Positions 46,116 to 54,851 of a stretch of 64,000 bases of DNA are shown here, one piece after another. Each line of letters opens with the position of its first letter. Within the stretch, counting starts at the first letter, position 1. The stretch covers positions 930,001 to 994,000 of the forward strand of contig NZ_JACIDB010000001.1 in the NCBI RefSeq assembly GCF_014196115.1, written 5' to 3'. The notes under the pieces were generated by a model that was not told where the DNA came from, searched no databases, and saw only the letters and a list, made by a program, of their open reading frames with translations. The DNA is from Sphingomonas aquatilis (GTDB lineage: Bacteria; Pseudomonadota; Alphaproteobacteria; Sphingomonadales; Sphingomonadaceae). The translations under genes and the position numbers were made by a program.

Positions 46116-46553
46116 TCAGTCGATCGTGATCGTCGTGCCGAGCGTTACTGCGGGCAGGTTGGCGGACGTGTCCTGCAACGCGACCGTCGCGCCCTTGCGC
46201 AACGGGCCCAAATGGTAGGTGATCTCCACGCCCGTCATCGGCTCGCCGGGGCGGCAGGCGCCCGCGGTCACCGCGCTGCCGCACAAGGGGCGCTGGGTGG
46301 AGGGCGGGGCCGCGACCGCGCCGTCGATGCGGACGACACGCGCCCGGCCGATGCCGGTTTCCTGCACGACGACGCTGATCGGCCCGGTATGTGGCCGGTT
46401 GGTGTGCGTCTGGTCGGGGGCGATCCGTTCGGACTGCGTCGCGGAACTGACCGCGACGATCTGAAGGCCGGTCAACGGCGGGGCGGATTGCGCACCCGCC
46501 GCCACCGGCGTAAGCGCCAGCATGAGGCCGGCGGGCAGGAAAAGCCGTGTCAT
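46116..46553 (-). CDS. secreted hypothetical protein within the exosortase cluster
   Basis: A 145-residue protein with a clear signal peptide (MTRLFLPAGLMLALTPVAAGAQ). The mature part is beta-rich with two cysteines (PLCGSAVTAGACRPGE) that may form a disulfide. It has no C-terminal PEP motif or membrane helix, so it is not an exosortase substrate. It faces opposite to the flanking cluster genes. No family recognised; a small periplasmic protein is the best description. Confidence 0.65.
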   Translation of the reverse strand: MTRLFLPAGLMLALTPVAAGAQSAPPLTGLQIVAVSSATQSERIAPDQTHTNRPHTGPISVVVQETGIGRARVVRIDGAVAAPPSTQRPLCGSAVTAGACRPGEPMTGVEITYHLGPLRKGATVALQDTSANLPAVTLGTTITID

Positions 46554-46714
46554 CCGGTCACCATACCCGCGCCGTCGTTCTGTTGCGAGAGGGACGACGG
46601 TGGCCTTCCCTGCAGCGTCACTAACGCTATCTTCACCTCTCTCGCGCCATAGCCATCGCTCAAGCCCTTGATCTCACGTGTGCGTGGCGGTCCATGGGCG
46701 TCAGGAGACATTGC

Positions 46715-47362
46715 ATGCGTTCCGGTAAGTCCGTCCGTGTCCTGCTCGCCATCGGCGCCGCGTCCAGCGCGCTCGGCGGATGCGTCGGTGGCGGCGCCAG
46801 CCATCCCGAACTGCCGCCCGCCAGCTATGTCGCATCGAAGGAACAGCCGGGCGAGGAATATGTCATCGGCCCGCTCGACCAGCTCAACGTCTTCGTCTGG
46901 CGCCAGCCGGAACTGACCGCGAAGGTCCAGGTGCGCCCCGATGGCCGCATCACCACGCCGCTGATCAACGACATGCCCGCGGTCGGCAAGACGCCCGCGC
47001 AGCTTGCCGCCGACATCAAGAAGGCGCTGAGCCAGTATGTCACCGACCCGCGCGTGTCGGTGATCGTCGAGAATTTCTCCGGCACATACAGCCAGCAGGT
47101 GCGCGTGATCGGCGCGACCGAAAAGCCCGCGTCGATTCCCTATCGCGCCAACATGACGCTGCTCGATGCGATGATCGCGGTCGGCGGCCTCAGCCAATAT
47201 GCGGCGGGCAACAAGGCGAAGCTGATCCGGCACGACCGCGATACCGGCGAACAGCACGAATATCAGCTGCACATCGCCGATCTGCTGAAGCGCGGCGATT
47301 CGAGCGCCAACGTCAGCCTGCAGCCGGGCGACGTCATCATCATCCCCGAATCGATGTTCTGA
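46715..47362 (+). CDS. polysaccharide export outer membrane lipoprotein (XrtA system)
   Basis: A 215-residue Wza-type export protein with a lipobox SALGGC near residue 23, so lipid-anchored. It then has the poly-export domain YVIGPLDQLNVFVWRQPELT and the SLBB-like part QVRVIGATEKPASIPYR. The C-terminal PGDVIIIPESMF is typical. It would form or gate the outer membrane pore for the polysaccharide. AGGAGA precedes the ATG at 46715; an earlier in-frame ATG at 46694 lacks this. First gene of the long export operon. Confidence 0.92.
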   Translation: MRSGKSVRVLLAIGAASSALGGCVGGGASHPELPPASYVASKEQPGEEYVIGPLDQLNVFVWRQPELTAKVQVRPDGRITTPLINDMPAVGKTPAQLAADIKKALSQYVTDPRVSVIVENFSGTYSQQVRVIGATEKPASIPYRANMTLLDAMIAVGGLSQYAAGNKAKLIRHDRDTGEQHEYQLHIADLLKRGDSSANVSLQPGDVIIIPESMF

Positions 47363-47366
47363 TCGG

Positions 47367-48878
47367 ATGAACGGCCTCTACGACGAAGCGCGCCTCGCGC
47401 TCCATGCGATCTGGACCCGGCGCTGGCTGGCGCTGGCGGTCGCCTGGGGCGTGTGCGTGCTCGGCTGGTTCGTGGTGAGCCAGATCCCGAGCCGCTACGA
47501 ATCGCGGGCGCGCGTGTTCGTGCAGATGCAGTCGATCCTGCCTGCGTCGATGGATGCCGCCCCCCAGACGCAGCAGAAGGACGTCGACACGATCCGCCAG
47601 ACATTGGTCAGCGCGGTGAACCTGGAAAAGGTGGTGCGTGGCACCGACCTTGCGCAGACCGTGTCGAGCGACCGCGACGTCGCCGATCGCGTCGCGGGCC
47701 TCGCGCAGGCGATTAAGGTGGAAAGCCAGCAGGACAATCTGTTCCAGATCACCACCACCGCGGCCAGCCCCAAGCTGGCGCAGCAGATCACCCAGAAGCT
47801 GATCGACATTTTCGTCGAAACCAACCTGGGCCGCGATCGCAGCCAGACGACGCAGAGCCTCGACTTCCTCGATGCGCAGCTGGCGCAGCTGCAGAAGCGG
47901 CTGTCGGACGCGGACACCAAGCGGTCCGATTTCCAGACGCGCTACCTCGGCTCGCTGCCCGGGACCGGTACGGTCGCCGACCGGATCGGCGCGGCGCGCG
48001 CGCAGATGGCGCAGGTCGACGGCGATCTCGCCACCGCGCAGTCGAGCCTCGCGACGTTGCAGGCGCAGATGGCGGGTACGCCGCAGACGGTTGCGGGCAC
48101 CGGCGGCATCGCCGCTGGGCCGGCGCGTGCGGCGCTCGCTGCCATCCAGGGTCAGCTCGCCGATGCACGCGCGCGGGGCTATACGGATCAGCATCCGGAC
48201 GTGATCGCGTTGAAGCGCCAGCTTGCCGTCGCGCAGGCGGCGGCGCAGCGGGAGCCGGCGGGCGCCGGGCCGGCGGGCACGCCCAACCCCGTCTACCAGT
48301 CGCTGCAATCGATGCTCGCCGACAAGCAATCGGCGGTTGCCGGGCTGCGGATGCGCAAGGCGCAGTTGCAGGGCGATCTCGACCAGCTGACTGCGAAACT
48401 GTCGCAGGACCCGGCGGTCGCCGCCGAACAGGGCCAGATCGACCGCGACTATCAGGTGCTGAAGGATCAATACGACCAGCTGCTCACCCAGCGCCAGCAG
48501 GTCGCGCTGCGCGGGCAGGCGGCGACGCGGACGGACAATGTGAAATTCTCGGTCATCGACCCGCCGACGGTGCCGCGCGCGCCGACCGCACCCAACCGCA
48601 TGCTGCTGCTGACCGGCGTGTTGATCGCGGGGCTGGGCGCGGGCATCGGTGCAGCGTTCGCGATGGGGCAGCTGCGCGCGACCTTTGCCACCGCACCGCG
48701 GCTGGAAAAGGCGACCGGCATGCCGGTGATCGGTGCGATCGGTGAAGTCGTGACGCGCGTCCAGGCGGAGCAGCGGGCGAAGCGCCTGAAAATCTTCGCG
48801 GGCGGTGCCGCGGGGCTGGTGGCGGCCTATGTGCTGCTGCTCGGCGTCGAAGTGCTGCAACGCGGGCTGGCGGCGTGA
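47367..48878 (+). CDS. XrtA system polysaccharide chain-length determinant protein
   Basis: A 503-residue Wzz/polysaccharide co-polymerase-like protein. An N-terminal membrane segment (about residues 17-36) is followed by a long periplasmic coiled-coil (about 170-390). A membrane segment near 410-435 comes next, and a last hydrophobic stretch lies near the C terminus. SRYESRARVFVQM is the Wzz-like beginning. It sets chain length with the tyrosine kinase encoded next. Starts four bases after the export lipoprotein gene. Confidence 0.9.
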   Translation: MNGLYDEARLALHAIWTRRWLALAVAWGVCVLGWFVVSQIPSRYESRARVFVQMQSILPASMDAAPQTQQKDVDTIRQTLVSAVNLEKVVRGTDLAQTVSSDRDVADRVAGLAQAIKVESQQDNLFQITTTAASPKLAQQITQKLIDIFVETNLGRDRSQTTQSLDFLDAQLAQLQKRLSDADTKRSDFQTRYLGSLPGTGTVADRIGAARAQMAQVDGDLATAQSSLATLQAQMAGTPQTVAGTGGIAAGPARAALAAIQGQLADARARGYTDQHPDVIALKRQLAVAQAAAQREPAGAGPAGTPNPVYQSLQSMLADKQSAVAGLRMRKAQLQGDLDQLTAKLSQDPAVAAEQGQIDRDYQVLKDQYDQLLTQRQQVALRGQAATRTDNVKFSVIDPPTVPRAPTAPNRMLLLTGVLIAGLGAGIGAAFAMGQLRATFATAPRLEKATGMPVIGAIGEVVTRVQAEQRAKRLKIFAGGAAGLVAAYVLLLGVEVLQRGLAA

Positions 48879-48888
48879 CGGGGACGAT

Positions 48889-49920
48889 ATGATGCACAAA
48901 CCCATCCGCCGCGACTCGCTGCTCGAACGGGCCGCGCGCGCGTATGATTTCAGTGCGGGGTTCCGCGCGCCGGTGAAGGACGCTGGCGATCCGGTGCAGG
49001 ATGACGCCGTTCCCACGGCCATGCCTGCGCCCGACGTCGAGCCGGCATCGGTTGCCGAAGAGCCGGCATGGCAGGCGGCGGCGCCGATCGACGATCCGAC
49101 CTTCCTCGCCATCCCGCCCGAGTTGCGCGCGCCCGTGGGGCAGGAGTTGCCGCCGGCCTTTTACGAAACGCCCGAGCTGAGCGACATCGCCGGCATCGAT
49201 CGCGGCATGCTGGCCGAGGCGGGGATGATCGTGCCCGGCGCACCGGTCGGCCCGCTGGCGGAGGAATTCCGCCTCATCAAGCGCCAGTTGCTGATCACGC
49301 GCGAACGCATCGCGCAGGGCCATCAGGGCGACAAGGCGCGGACCGTGCTCGTCTGTTCGGCGCGACCGGGCGACGGCAAGACCTTCTGCGCGGTCAATCT
49401 CGCGCTCTCCATGGCGATGGAGCGCGATACCGAGGTGCTGCTGGTCGATGCCGATTTCGCCAAGCCCGACGTGCTGGTGCGCCTGGGTCTCGCCGAACAG
49501 CCGGGGTTGCTCGACGCACTGGCCGACAGTCGGATCGATGTCGAGAATCTCGTCATCCGCACCGATATCGGCGGCCTGTCGATCCTGCCTGCGGGGACGA
49601 AGACGGCGACGGATACCGAGTTGCTGGCCTCCGCGCGTACGCGGACGGTGCTGTCGCGCCTGCTCGACGCCAATCCGCGCCGCATCGTGATCTTCGATTC
49701 GCCGCCCGCGCTGGCCGCCTCGCCCGCGGCGGTTCTGGCGATGCTGGTCGGGCAGGTCATGCTGGTGGTGCGCGCCGACGATACGCCCGAAAACGAACTG
49801 CGCGAGGCGGTGCAGCGGCTCGACGGCTGCGACGAGATCACGCTGGTGCTCAACGCTGTGTCGTTCGTGCCCGGCGGACGACGCTACGGCACCTATTACG
49901 GTCAGGAGGGGGGCAAGTGA
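48889..49920 (+). CDS. XrtA-associated tyrosine autokinase
   Basis: A 343-residue bacterial tyrosine kinase, cytoplasmic, separate from its membrane activator (the chain-length protein). The N-terminal 120 residues are variable and acidic. Walker A SARPGDGKT is at about 157-165, Walker A' VLLVDADFAKPD follows, and Walker B is RIVIFDSPP. The Tyr cluster at the C terminus is short (RYGTYYGQEGGK). Phosphorylation cycles are expected to control polymer length and export. The RBS is GGGGAC; the stop overlaps the next start as GTGA. Confidence 0.9.
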   Translation: MMHKPIRRDSLLERAARAYDFSAGFRAPVKDAGDPVQDDAVPTAMPAPDVEPASVAEEPAWQAAAPIDDPTFLAIPPELRAPVGQELPPAFYETPELSDIAGIDRGMLAEAGMIVPGAPVGPLAEEFRLIKRQLLITRERIAQGHQGDKARTVLVCSARPGDGKTFCAVNLALSMAMERDTEVLLVDADFAKPDVLVRLGLAEQPGLLDALADSRIDVENLVIRTDIGGLSILPAGTKTATDTELLASARTRTVLSRLLDANPRRIVIFDSPPALAASPAAVLAMLVGQVMLVVRADDTPENELREAVQRLDGCDEITLVLNAVSFVPGGRRYGTYYGQEGGK

Positions 49921-51521
49921 GGCGGTCTATCTCTCTCGGGCTGGCGCTGGGCGCCTGTGCGGTCGCCGGATCGGCCGAGGCGCAAGGACGGCGCGTCACC
50001 GCAACGCCCTATATCGAACTGGGGCAGGTGCTCGACGCCGATCTCAACAGCGGCGACGTGCTGACCTATTCGACCATCGCGGCCGGGATCGATTTGGCCG
50101 CCAATACGTCGCGGGTGAACGGGCAGCTGTCCTATCGCTACGAACGGCGGATCGCCTGGGACGACCGGATTGGGGATTCGGACGTCCACACCGGTCTGGC
50201 GCGCGTCTCCGCCAAGGTCGCGCGCGGCCTGACGCTGGAGGCGGGCGGTATCGCGACACGCGCGCGTGCCGACATCCGCGGTGCGGCGCCGGGCGTGCTG
50301 GTCGGCAATGTCGATAACATCAGCCAGATCTATTCGGTCTATGCCGGCCCCAGCTACGCGACCAACGTCGGGCCGGTGGCGGTCGCCGCCAGCTATCTTG
50401 CGGGCTATACGAAGGTCGAAAGCCCCAGCTTCGTCGGCGTCGGCCCCGGCCAGCCGCGCTTCGATTATTACGATACCGCCTTCAACCAGTCCGCCGGGAT
50501 CAGTGCGGGCGTGCGGCCGGGCCAGGTCCTGCCCGTCGGCCTGACCGCCAGCGCCGGCTGGGACCGTGAGGATGCGGGCCAGCTCGATGGCCGCTACGAG
50601 GGCTGGCGCGTCCGCGGCGACGCGTTGATGCCGGTATCGCCCTATGTCGCGCTGACCGCAGGTGTCGGCTACGAACGGATTGAAACGAGCAATCGCCCGG
50701 CGCTGACCAATGTGGCGGGCCAGCCCGTCGTCGATGGCGATGGCCGCTTCGTCACCAACAGCGCCGCGCCGCGCCAGATCGCCTATCGCACCGATGGCGT
50801 CTATTACGATGCGGGTGTCGTCTGGCGCCCCAACCGCCGCGTGTCGGCGGAGGCGCGCGTAGGCAAGCGCTTCGGGTCGATCAGCTACAGCGGTCTTGCC
50901 ACCTATCAAGCGTCCGAACATGTCGGAATGGCCGTGAGCGTCTATGACAGCGTCACGACCTTCGGCCAGCAGCTGCGCAACGGGCTGCAACAGCTGCCGA
51001 CCAGTTTCATCTCCGCCCGCGATGCGTTCACGCAGCAGTTCAACGGCTGCGTCTTTTCGACCAGCGGGGCGACGCCGGGCGGCTGCCTGAACGACGTGTT
51101 CCAGTCGATCCAGACCGCCAGCTATCGCGCGCGCGGCGTCGATGCGGTGCTATCGGTCACGCGCGGGCGGACGACCTATGGCGGCGGCATCGGCTATGCG
51201 AACCGCAAGCTGTTCAACCGCGACGACGTGCCCGGCGTGACGCTGTACGGGATCGAGGATCAGAGCGCCTATGGCCAGCTGTTCCTCAACCGCCAGCTGT
51301 CGCCCGTCTCGACCATCGACGGCAACCTGTTCGTTAATTATTACGAATCGGGCGTTGCGCAGGCGGCCGGCGTCTGGGCCTATGGCGGCACCGCCAGCTA
51401 TGGGCACAGCTTCGGCCGGATCACCACCTCGGCCAGTGCGGGCGTTTATGCGTTCGACACGGGCGATCTGGACACCACCTGGTCCGCGCAGGCGCTGATC
51501 GCCGCGCGCTATTCCTTCTAG
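49917..51521 (+). CDS. outer membrane beta-barrel protein, PEP-CTERM system-associated
   Basis: A 534-residue protein with signal peptide LALGACAVAGSAEAQ and a body of alternating amphipathic strands. It ends in a classic outer membrane C terminus (LIAARYSF). It matches the uncharacterised barrel family found in exosortase A loci. A 16-18 strand barrel is likely. Possible roles are docking of the polymer at the cell surface or assisting export. The GTG start overlaps the kinase stop and is preceded by GGAGGGGGG. Confidence 0.85.
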   Translation: MRRSISLGLALGACAVAGSAEAQGRRVTATPYIELGQVLDADLNSGDVLTYSTIAAGIDLAANTSRVNGQLSYRYERRIAWDDRIGDSDVHTGLARVSAKVARGLTLEAGGIATRARADIRGAAPGVLVGNVDNISQIYSVYAGPSYATNVGPVAVAASYLAGYTKVESPSFVGVGPGQPRFDYYDTAFNQSAGISAGVRPGQVLPVGLTASAGWDREDAGQLDGRYEGWRVRGDALMPVSPYVALTAGVGYERIETSNRPALTNVAGQPVVDGDGRFVTNSAAPRQIAYRTDGVYYDAGVVWRPNRRVSAEARVGKRFGSISYSGLATYQASEHVGMAVSVYDSVTTFGQQLRNGLQQLPTSFISARDAFTQQFNGCVFSTSGATPGGCLNDVFQSIQTASYRARGVDAVLSVTRGRTTYGGGIGYANRKLFNRDDVPGVTLYGIEDQSAYGQLFLNRQLSPVSTIDGNLFVNYYESGVAQAAGVWAYGGTASYGHSFGRITTSASAGVYAFDTGDLDTTWSAQALIAARYSF

Positions 51522-51533
51522 GGGCCGCACAGG

Positions 51534-52964
51534 ATGTACGAAGATCATTTCGGGCTGACCGGACGCCCCTTCCAACTCACCCCAGACGCGCGCTTCTGGT
51601 ATGAGACGGCGACGCATCGCAAGGCGATGGCCTATCTCGGCTATGGCATCGCGCAGGGCGAGGGGTTCATCGTCGTGACCGGCGATATCGGCGCGGGCAA
51701 GACGACGCTGGTGGGGCATCTGACCGGCCTGCTCGATCCCGCAGCGCTGAACGTCATCACGATCGTGTCGACCGCGATCGCCGCCGACGACCTGCTGCGC
51801 GTCGTCGCGACGGGCCTCGGCGTCGATCCGGCCAACCTGACCAAGGCGCAGCTGCTGACCGCGATCGAACGCGGACTGCATGCGGTGAAGCGCTCCGGCC
51901 GGCGGACGCTACTGATCGTCGACGAGGTGCAGGCGCTGCCCGTCGATTCGCTCGAAGAGCTGCGCATGCTGTCCAACTTCCAGGCGGGCGGGCATGCGCT
52001 GCTGCAGATCCTGCTGCTCGGCCAGCCCGAGTTCCGCGAGCGGTTGCAGGGATCGGAGCGGCTGGAGCAATTGCGCCAGCGCGTCATCGCCATCCACCAC
52101 CTCGATCCGATGGAGCCGCATGAGGTTGCCGATTATGTCGCGCACCGCCTGTCGGTGGTCGGCTGGCAGGGGCGGCCGGACTTTGCGGACGACGCGTTCG
52201 AGACGCTGTATCGCGGATCGGGCGGCGTGCCGCGGCGGCTCAATCAGCTTGCCGCGCGCGTGATGCTGGCGGCGGCGCTGGAAGGGCATGAGCTGATTGA
52301 CGGTCGACTGGTGCGCCAGGTGGTACGCGATCTGGAGGCGGACCTGCCGGCGAGCTTTACGCCGACGGTGGTGCAGCCGGCCCCTGAACCCGAACCCTTG
52401 GCCGAGACGGCGGTCACGGCAGAGCCGGTCGCTATCGAGCCCGCGGTCGTGACGGTCGAGGTGGAACCGGAAACCGCCATTGAAGAACCGGCCATTGAAG
52501 ACGTGACGCCGATCCGCCGCTTCGTGCCGCGCACGCCGCAATGGCTCGAACCCGTCGCCGATGCGCCGCGCGATCCGCTGCCGATCGTGGCGGAGCCTGT
52601 GGTGCAGTTTGTCGAAGAGTCTGCGTTCGCGCCGATCGTCGCGGATGCGTCCGACGACGTTACGTCAGAGCCACTGGTGGAAGAAACGACGACCGAAGAC
52701 ACGCCGGTCGCGGCCGAACCGGAACCGCAAGCGGCACCGGCGGCCCCCGCGTCGAGCGATGCCGAGTGTATTGCGGCGCTGGAGGCGCGGATCGCGCAAC
52801 AGGAAGAGGCGCTGCGCCGTGTGCTGACGCTGCTGGTCGACTGGGTCGAGGCAGACCGTAGTGAGGCGGCGGCGACCGCAATGGTTGCCGGCGTTGCCGA
52901 CCTGCACCACGGCCATGATGCCGTCCCCATCCGCTCGCCCGCCGCGTGGGACCATGCCGCCTGA
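51534..52964 (+). CDS. XrtA/PEP-CTERM system-associated AAA ATPase
   Basis: A 476-residue protein. The first 270 residues are an ExeA/GspA-like AAA ATPase with MYEDHFGLTGRPFQLTPD at the start, Walker A GDIGAGKTT (50-58), Walker B LLIVDEVQAL and a C-terminal helical lid. Residues about 275-430 are a Pro/Glu/Val-rich disordered linker, then a short helix near the end. Unlike ExeA there is no clear membrane segment or peptidoglycan-binding domain. Likely powers assembly of the export complex; not demonstrated. Confidence 0.88.
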   Translation: MYEDHFGLTGRPFQLTPDARFWYETATHRKAMAYLGYGIAQGEGFIVVTGDIGAGKTTLVGHLTGLLDPAALNVITIVSTAIAADDLLRVVATGLGVDPANLTKAQLLTAIERGLHAVKRSGRRTLLIVDEVQALPVDSLEELRMLSNFQAGGHALLQILLLGQPEFRERLQGSERLEQLRQRVIAIHHLDPMEPHEVADYVAHRLSVVGWQGRPDFADDAFETLYRGSGGVPRRLNQLAARVMLAAALEGHELIDGRLVRQVVRDLEADLPASFTPTVVQPAPEPEPLAETAVTAEPVAIEPAVVTVEVEPETAIEEPAIEDVTPIRRFVPRTPQWLEPVADAPRDPLPIVAEPVVQFVEESAFAPIVADASDDVTSEPLVEETTTEDTPVAAEPEPQAAPAAPASSDAECIAALEARIAQQEEALRRVLTLLVDWVEADRSEAAATAMVAGVADLHHGHDAVPIRSPAAWDHAA

Positions 52965-53808
52965 GCCGCTCCGCAACGGCCTGTCGGTCGATGTCGAGGA
53001 ATGGTTTCAGGTCGGCGCGTTCGAACGCACGATCGACCGCGCCGACTGGGACACGATCGCGAGCCGCGTTGAAGCGAACACCGGCGCGGTGCTCGACCTG
53101 TTCGCCGAAAGCGGGGTGAAGGCGACCTTCTTCACGCTTGGCTGGGTCGCCGATCGCCATCCGCGACTGATCCGCCGCATTGCCGACGCGGGACATGAAA
53201 TCGCGAGCCACGGCTGGGACCACCAGCGCGTCTTCACCATGGACATCGCGAGCTTCCGTGCCGACCTGGCGAAGGCGCGTGCGGCGCTGGAGGATGCAAG
53301 CGGGCAGGTGGTGACCGGCTATCGCGCGCCCAGTTTCTCGATCGACCCGCGCAACCTATGGGCCTTTCCGGTGCTGGCGGAGGCGGGCTACGCCTATTCG
53401 TCCAGCGTCGCGCCGGTCGCGCACGATCATTACGGCTGGCGCGATGCGCCGCGCTACGCCTTTCGTCCGCTCAAGGATTCGCCCTTGGTCGAACTGCCGG
53501 TGACGGTTGCGCGCATGGCGGGGCGGCATATCGCGACCGGCGGCGGCTTCTTCCGCATGCTGCCCGGCGCGCTGACCGATTTCGCGGTGCGGCAGGTCAA
53601 TGCGGAAGGCCATGCGGGCATCTTCTACTTCCATCCCTGGGAGGTCGACCCGGACCAGCCGCGCGTCGCGAATGCGCCGCTGCGGTCGAAGGTGCGGCAC
53701 TACAGCCGGCTCGGCGCGATGGCTGGCAAGCTGCGTGGACTGATCGCCCGCCACGACTGGGGCCGCGTCGACACCGTCGTCGCGCGCGAGGCGGCGCTGC
53801 TCGCGTGA
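52954..53808 (+). CDS. XrtA system polysaccharide deacetylase
   Basis: A 284-residue NodB-homology carbohydrate esterase. Motif 1 is LSVDVEEWFQV, in which Asp-Val-Glu-Glu replaces the usual TFDDG. Motif 2 is HEIASHGWDH with the metal-binding histidines, and the later YRAPSFSI gives the catalytic Arg region. The C-terminal part (about 190-284) with FYFHPWEVDPDQPR is the family-specific DUF3473 domain. It would remove acetyl groups from the polymer. Overlaps the ATPase gene by 11 bases and the FemAB gene by one. Confidence 0.9.
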   Translation: MPPEPLRNGLSVDVEEWFQVGAFERTIDRADWDTIASRVEANTGAVLDLFAESGVKATFFTLGWVADRHPRLIRRIADAGHEIASHGWDHQRVFTMDIASFRADLAKARAALEDASGQVVTGYRAPSFSIDPRNLWAFPVLAEAGYAYSSSVAPVAHDHYGWRDAPRYAFRPLKDSPLVELPVTVARMAGRHIATGGGFFRMLPGALTDFAVRQVNAEGHAGIFYFHPWEVDPDQPRVANAPLRSKVRHYSRLGAMAGKLRGLIARHDWGRVDTVVAREAALLA

Positions 53809-54851
53809 TGCATGCGCCGATCGAGCCGCGGCTGGACGTGCGCGAGGCGAACCTGGGCGACGTCCGGGAGAGCGGCGCGATCGACGCCTTCGTTCGGGCG
53901 GCGGCAGAGGCGACGCCGTTCCATCTGACCGGCTGGAGCCGCGCGGTCGAGCGCGGCTGCGGCCAGCGTGCCCGCTATCTGGTCGCGAGCTATCCCGACG
54001 GCGATATCGCCGGTGTGCTGCCGCTGACCGAGATGCGATCGCCGCTGTTCGGTCGGGCACTGGTGTCGACCGGCTTCGGTGTCGACGGCGGCATATTGGG
54101 CGATGGCGTGGAGGCGCTGGCGGGGGCGGCCTGGGCGCTGGCGCAGCGGCTGGGCTGCCCAGGCGTCGAATTGCGGGGCGGGCCAGCGCCGCGGGGCTGG
54201 GCGACCAACGATACCGCCTATCTCGGCTTTGTCCGGGATCTGGCGGCGGATAACGATGCGGAATTGCTGGCCGTGCCGCGCAAGCAGCGTGCTGAAGTGC
54301 GCCGCGCGCTGGGGCTGGAGCTGGAGGTCGTCACCGGTGGCGAGGCGCTGCTGCGCGAGCATTATGGCGTCTACGCCGTATCGGTGCGCAACCTGGGCAC
54401 GCCGGTGTTTCCGGCCAATCTGTTCCGCCACGTTGCGGGGGCGCTCGACAGCGATGTGCTGACGGTGCGGCATCAGGGCAAAGCCGTGGCGAGCGTGCTG
54501 AGCCTGTATTTCCGCGGCACCGTCTTTCCTTATTGGGGAGGCGGGACGGCGGCGGCGCGGGGGCTGCGCGCCAACGATCGCATGTATTTCGCGCTGATGA
54601 GCCATGCGCGGGATCGCGGCTGCACGCGGTTCGACTTCGGCCGGTCGAAGACGGGTACGGGTGCGGCGGCGTTCAAGAAGAACTGGGGCTTTACCGGCGT
54701 GCCGCGCTGCTATGCGACGCGCAGCGACGGGCCGGCGCGCGAGGTCAATCCGCTCAATCCCAAATATGCGATGATGGTGGCAACGTGGAAGCGGCTGCCG
54801 CTGCCGCTCGCCAATCTGATGGGACCGTGGATCGCCCGCGGCCTGGGCTGA
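53808..54851 (+). CDS. FemAB-related protein, XrtA/PEP-CTERM system-associated
   Basis: A 347-residue protein with a GNAT-like double fold as in FemAB peptidyltransferases, including the C-terminal GCTRFDFGRSKTGTGAAAFK stretch. FemAB proteins move amino acids from aminoacyl-tRNA to peptidoglycan precursors. Here a transfer of an acyl or aminoacyl group to the polysaccharide or lipid carrier is plausible, in line with the carrier protein and ligase in the same locus. TGATG overlap with the gene before, ATG overlap with the gene after. Confidence 0.87.
   Translation: MHAPIEPRLDVREANLGDVRESGAIDAFVRAAAEATPFHLTGWSRAVERGCGQRARYLVASYPDGDIAGVLPLTEMRSPLFGRALVSTGFGVDGGILGDGVEALAGAAWALAQRLGCPGVELRGGPAPRGWATNDTAYLGFVRDLAADNDAELLAVPRKQRAEVRRALGLELEVVTGGEALLREHYGVYAVSVRNLGTPVFPANLFRHVAGALDSDVLTVRHQGKAVASVLSLYFRGTVFPYWGGGTAAARGLRANDRMYFALMSHARDRGCTRFDFGRSKTGTGAAAFKKNWGFTGVPRCYATRSDGPAREVNPLNPKYAMMVATWKRLPLPLANLMGPWIARGLG

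Noticed and set aside
46116..46553. Small secreted protein as a PEP-CTERM exosortase substrate
   Set aside because: Its C terminus is LGTTITID with no PEP motif, membrane helix or basic tail.
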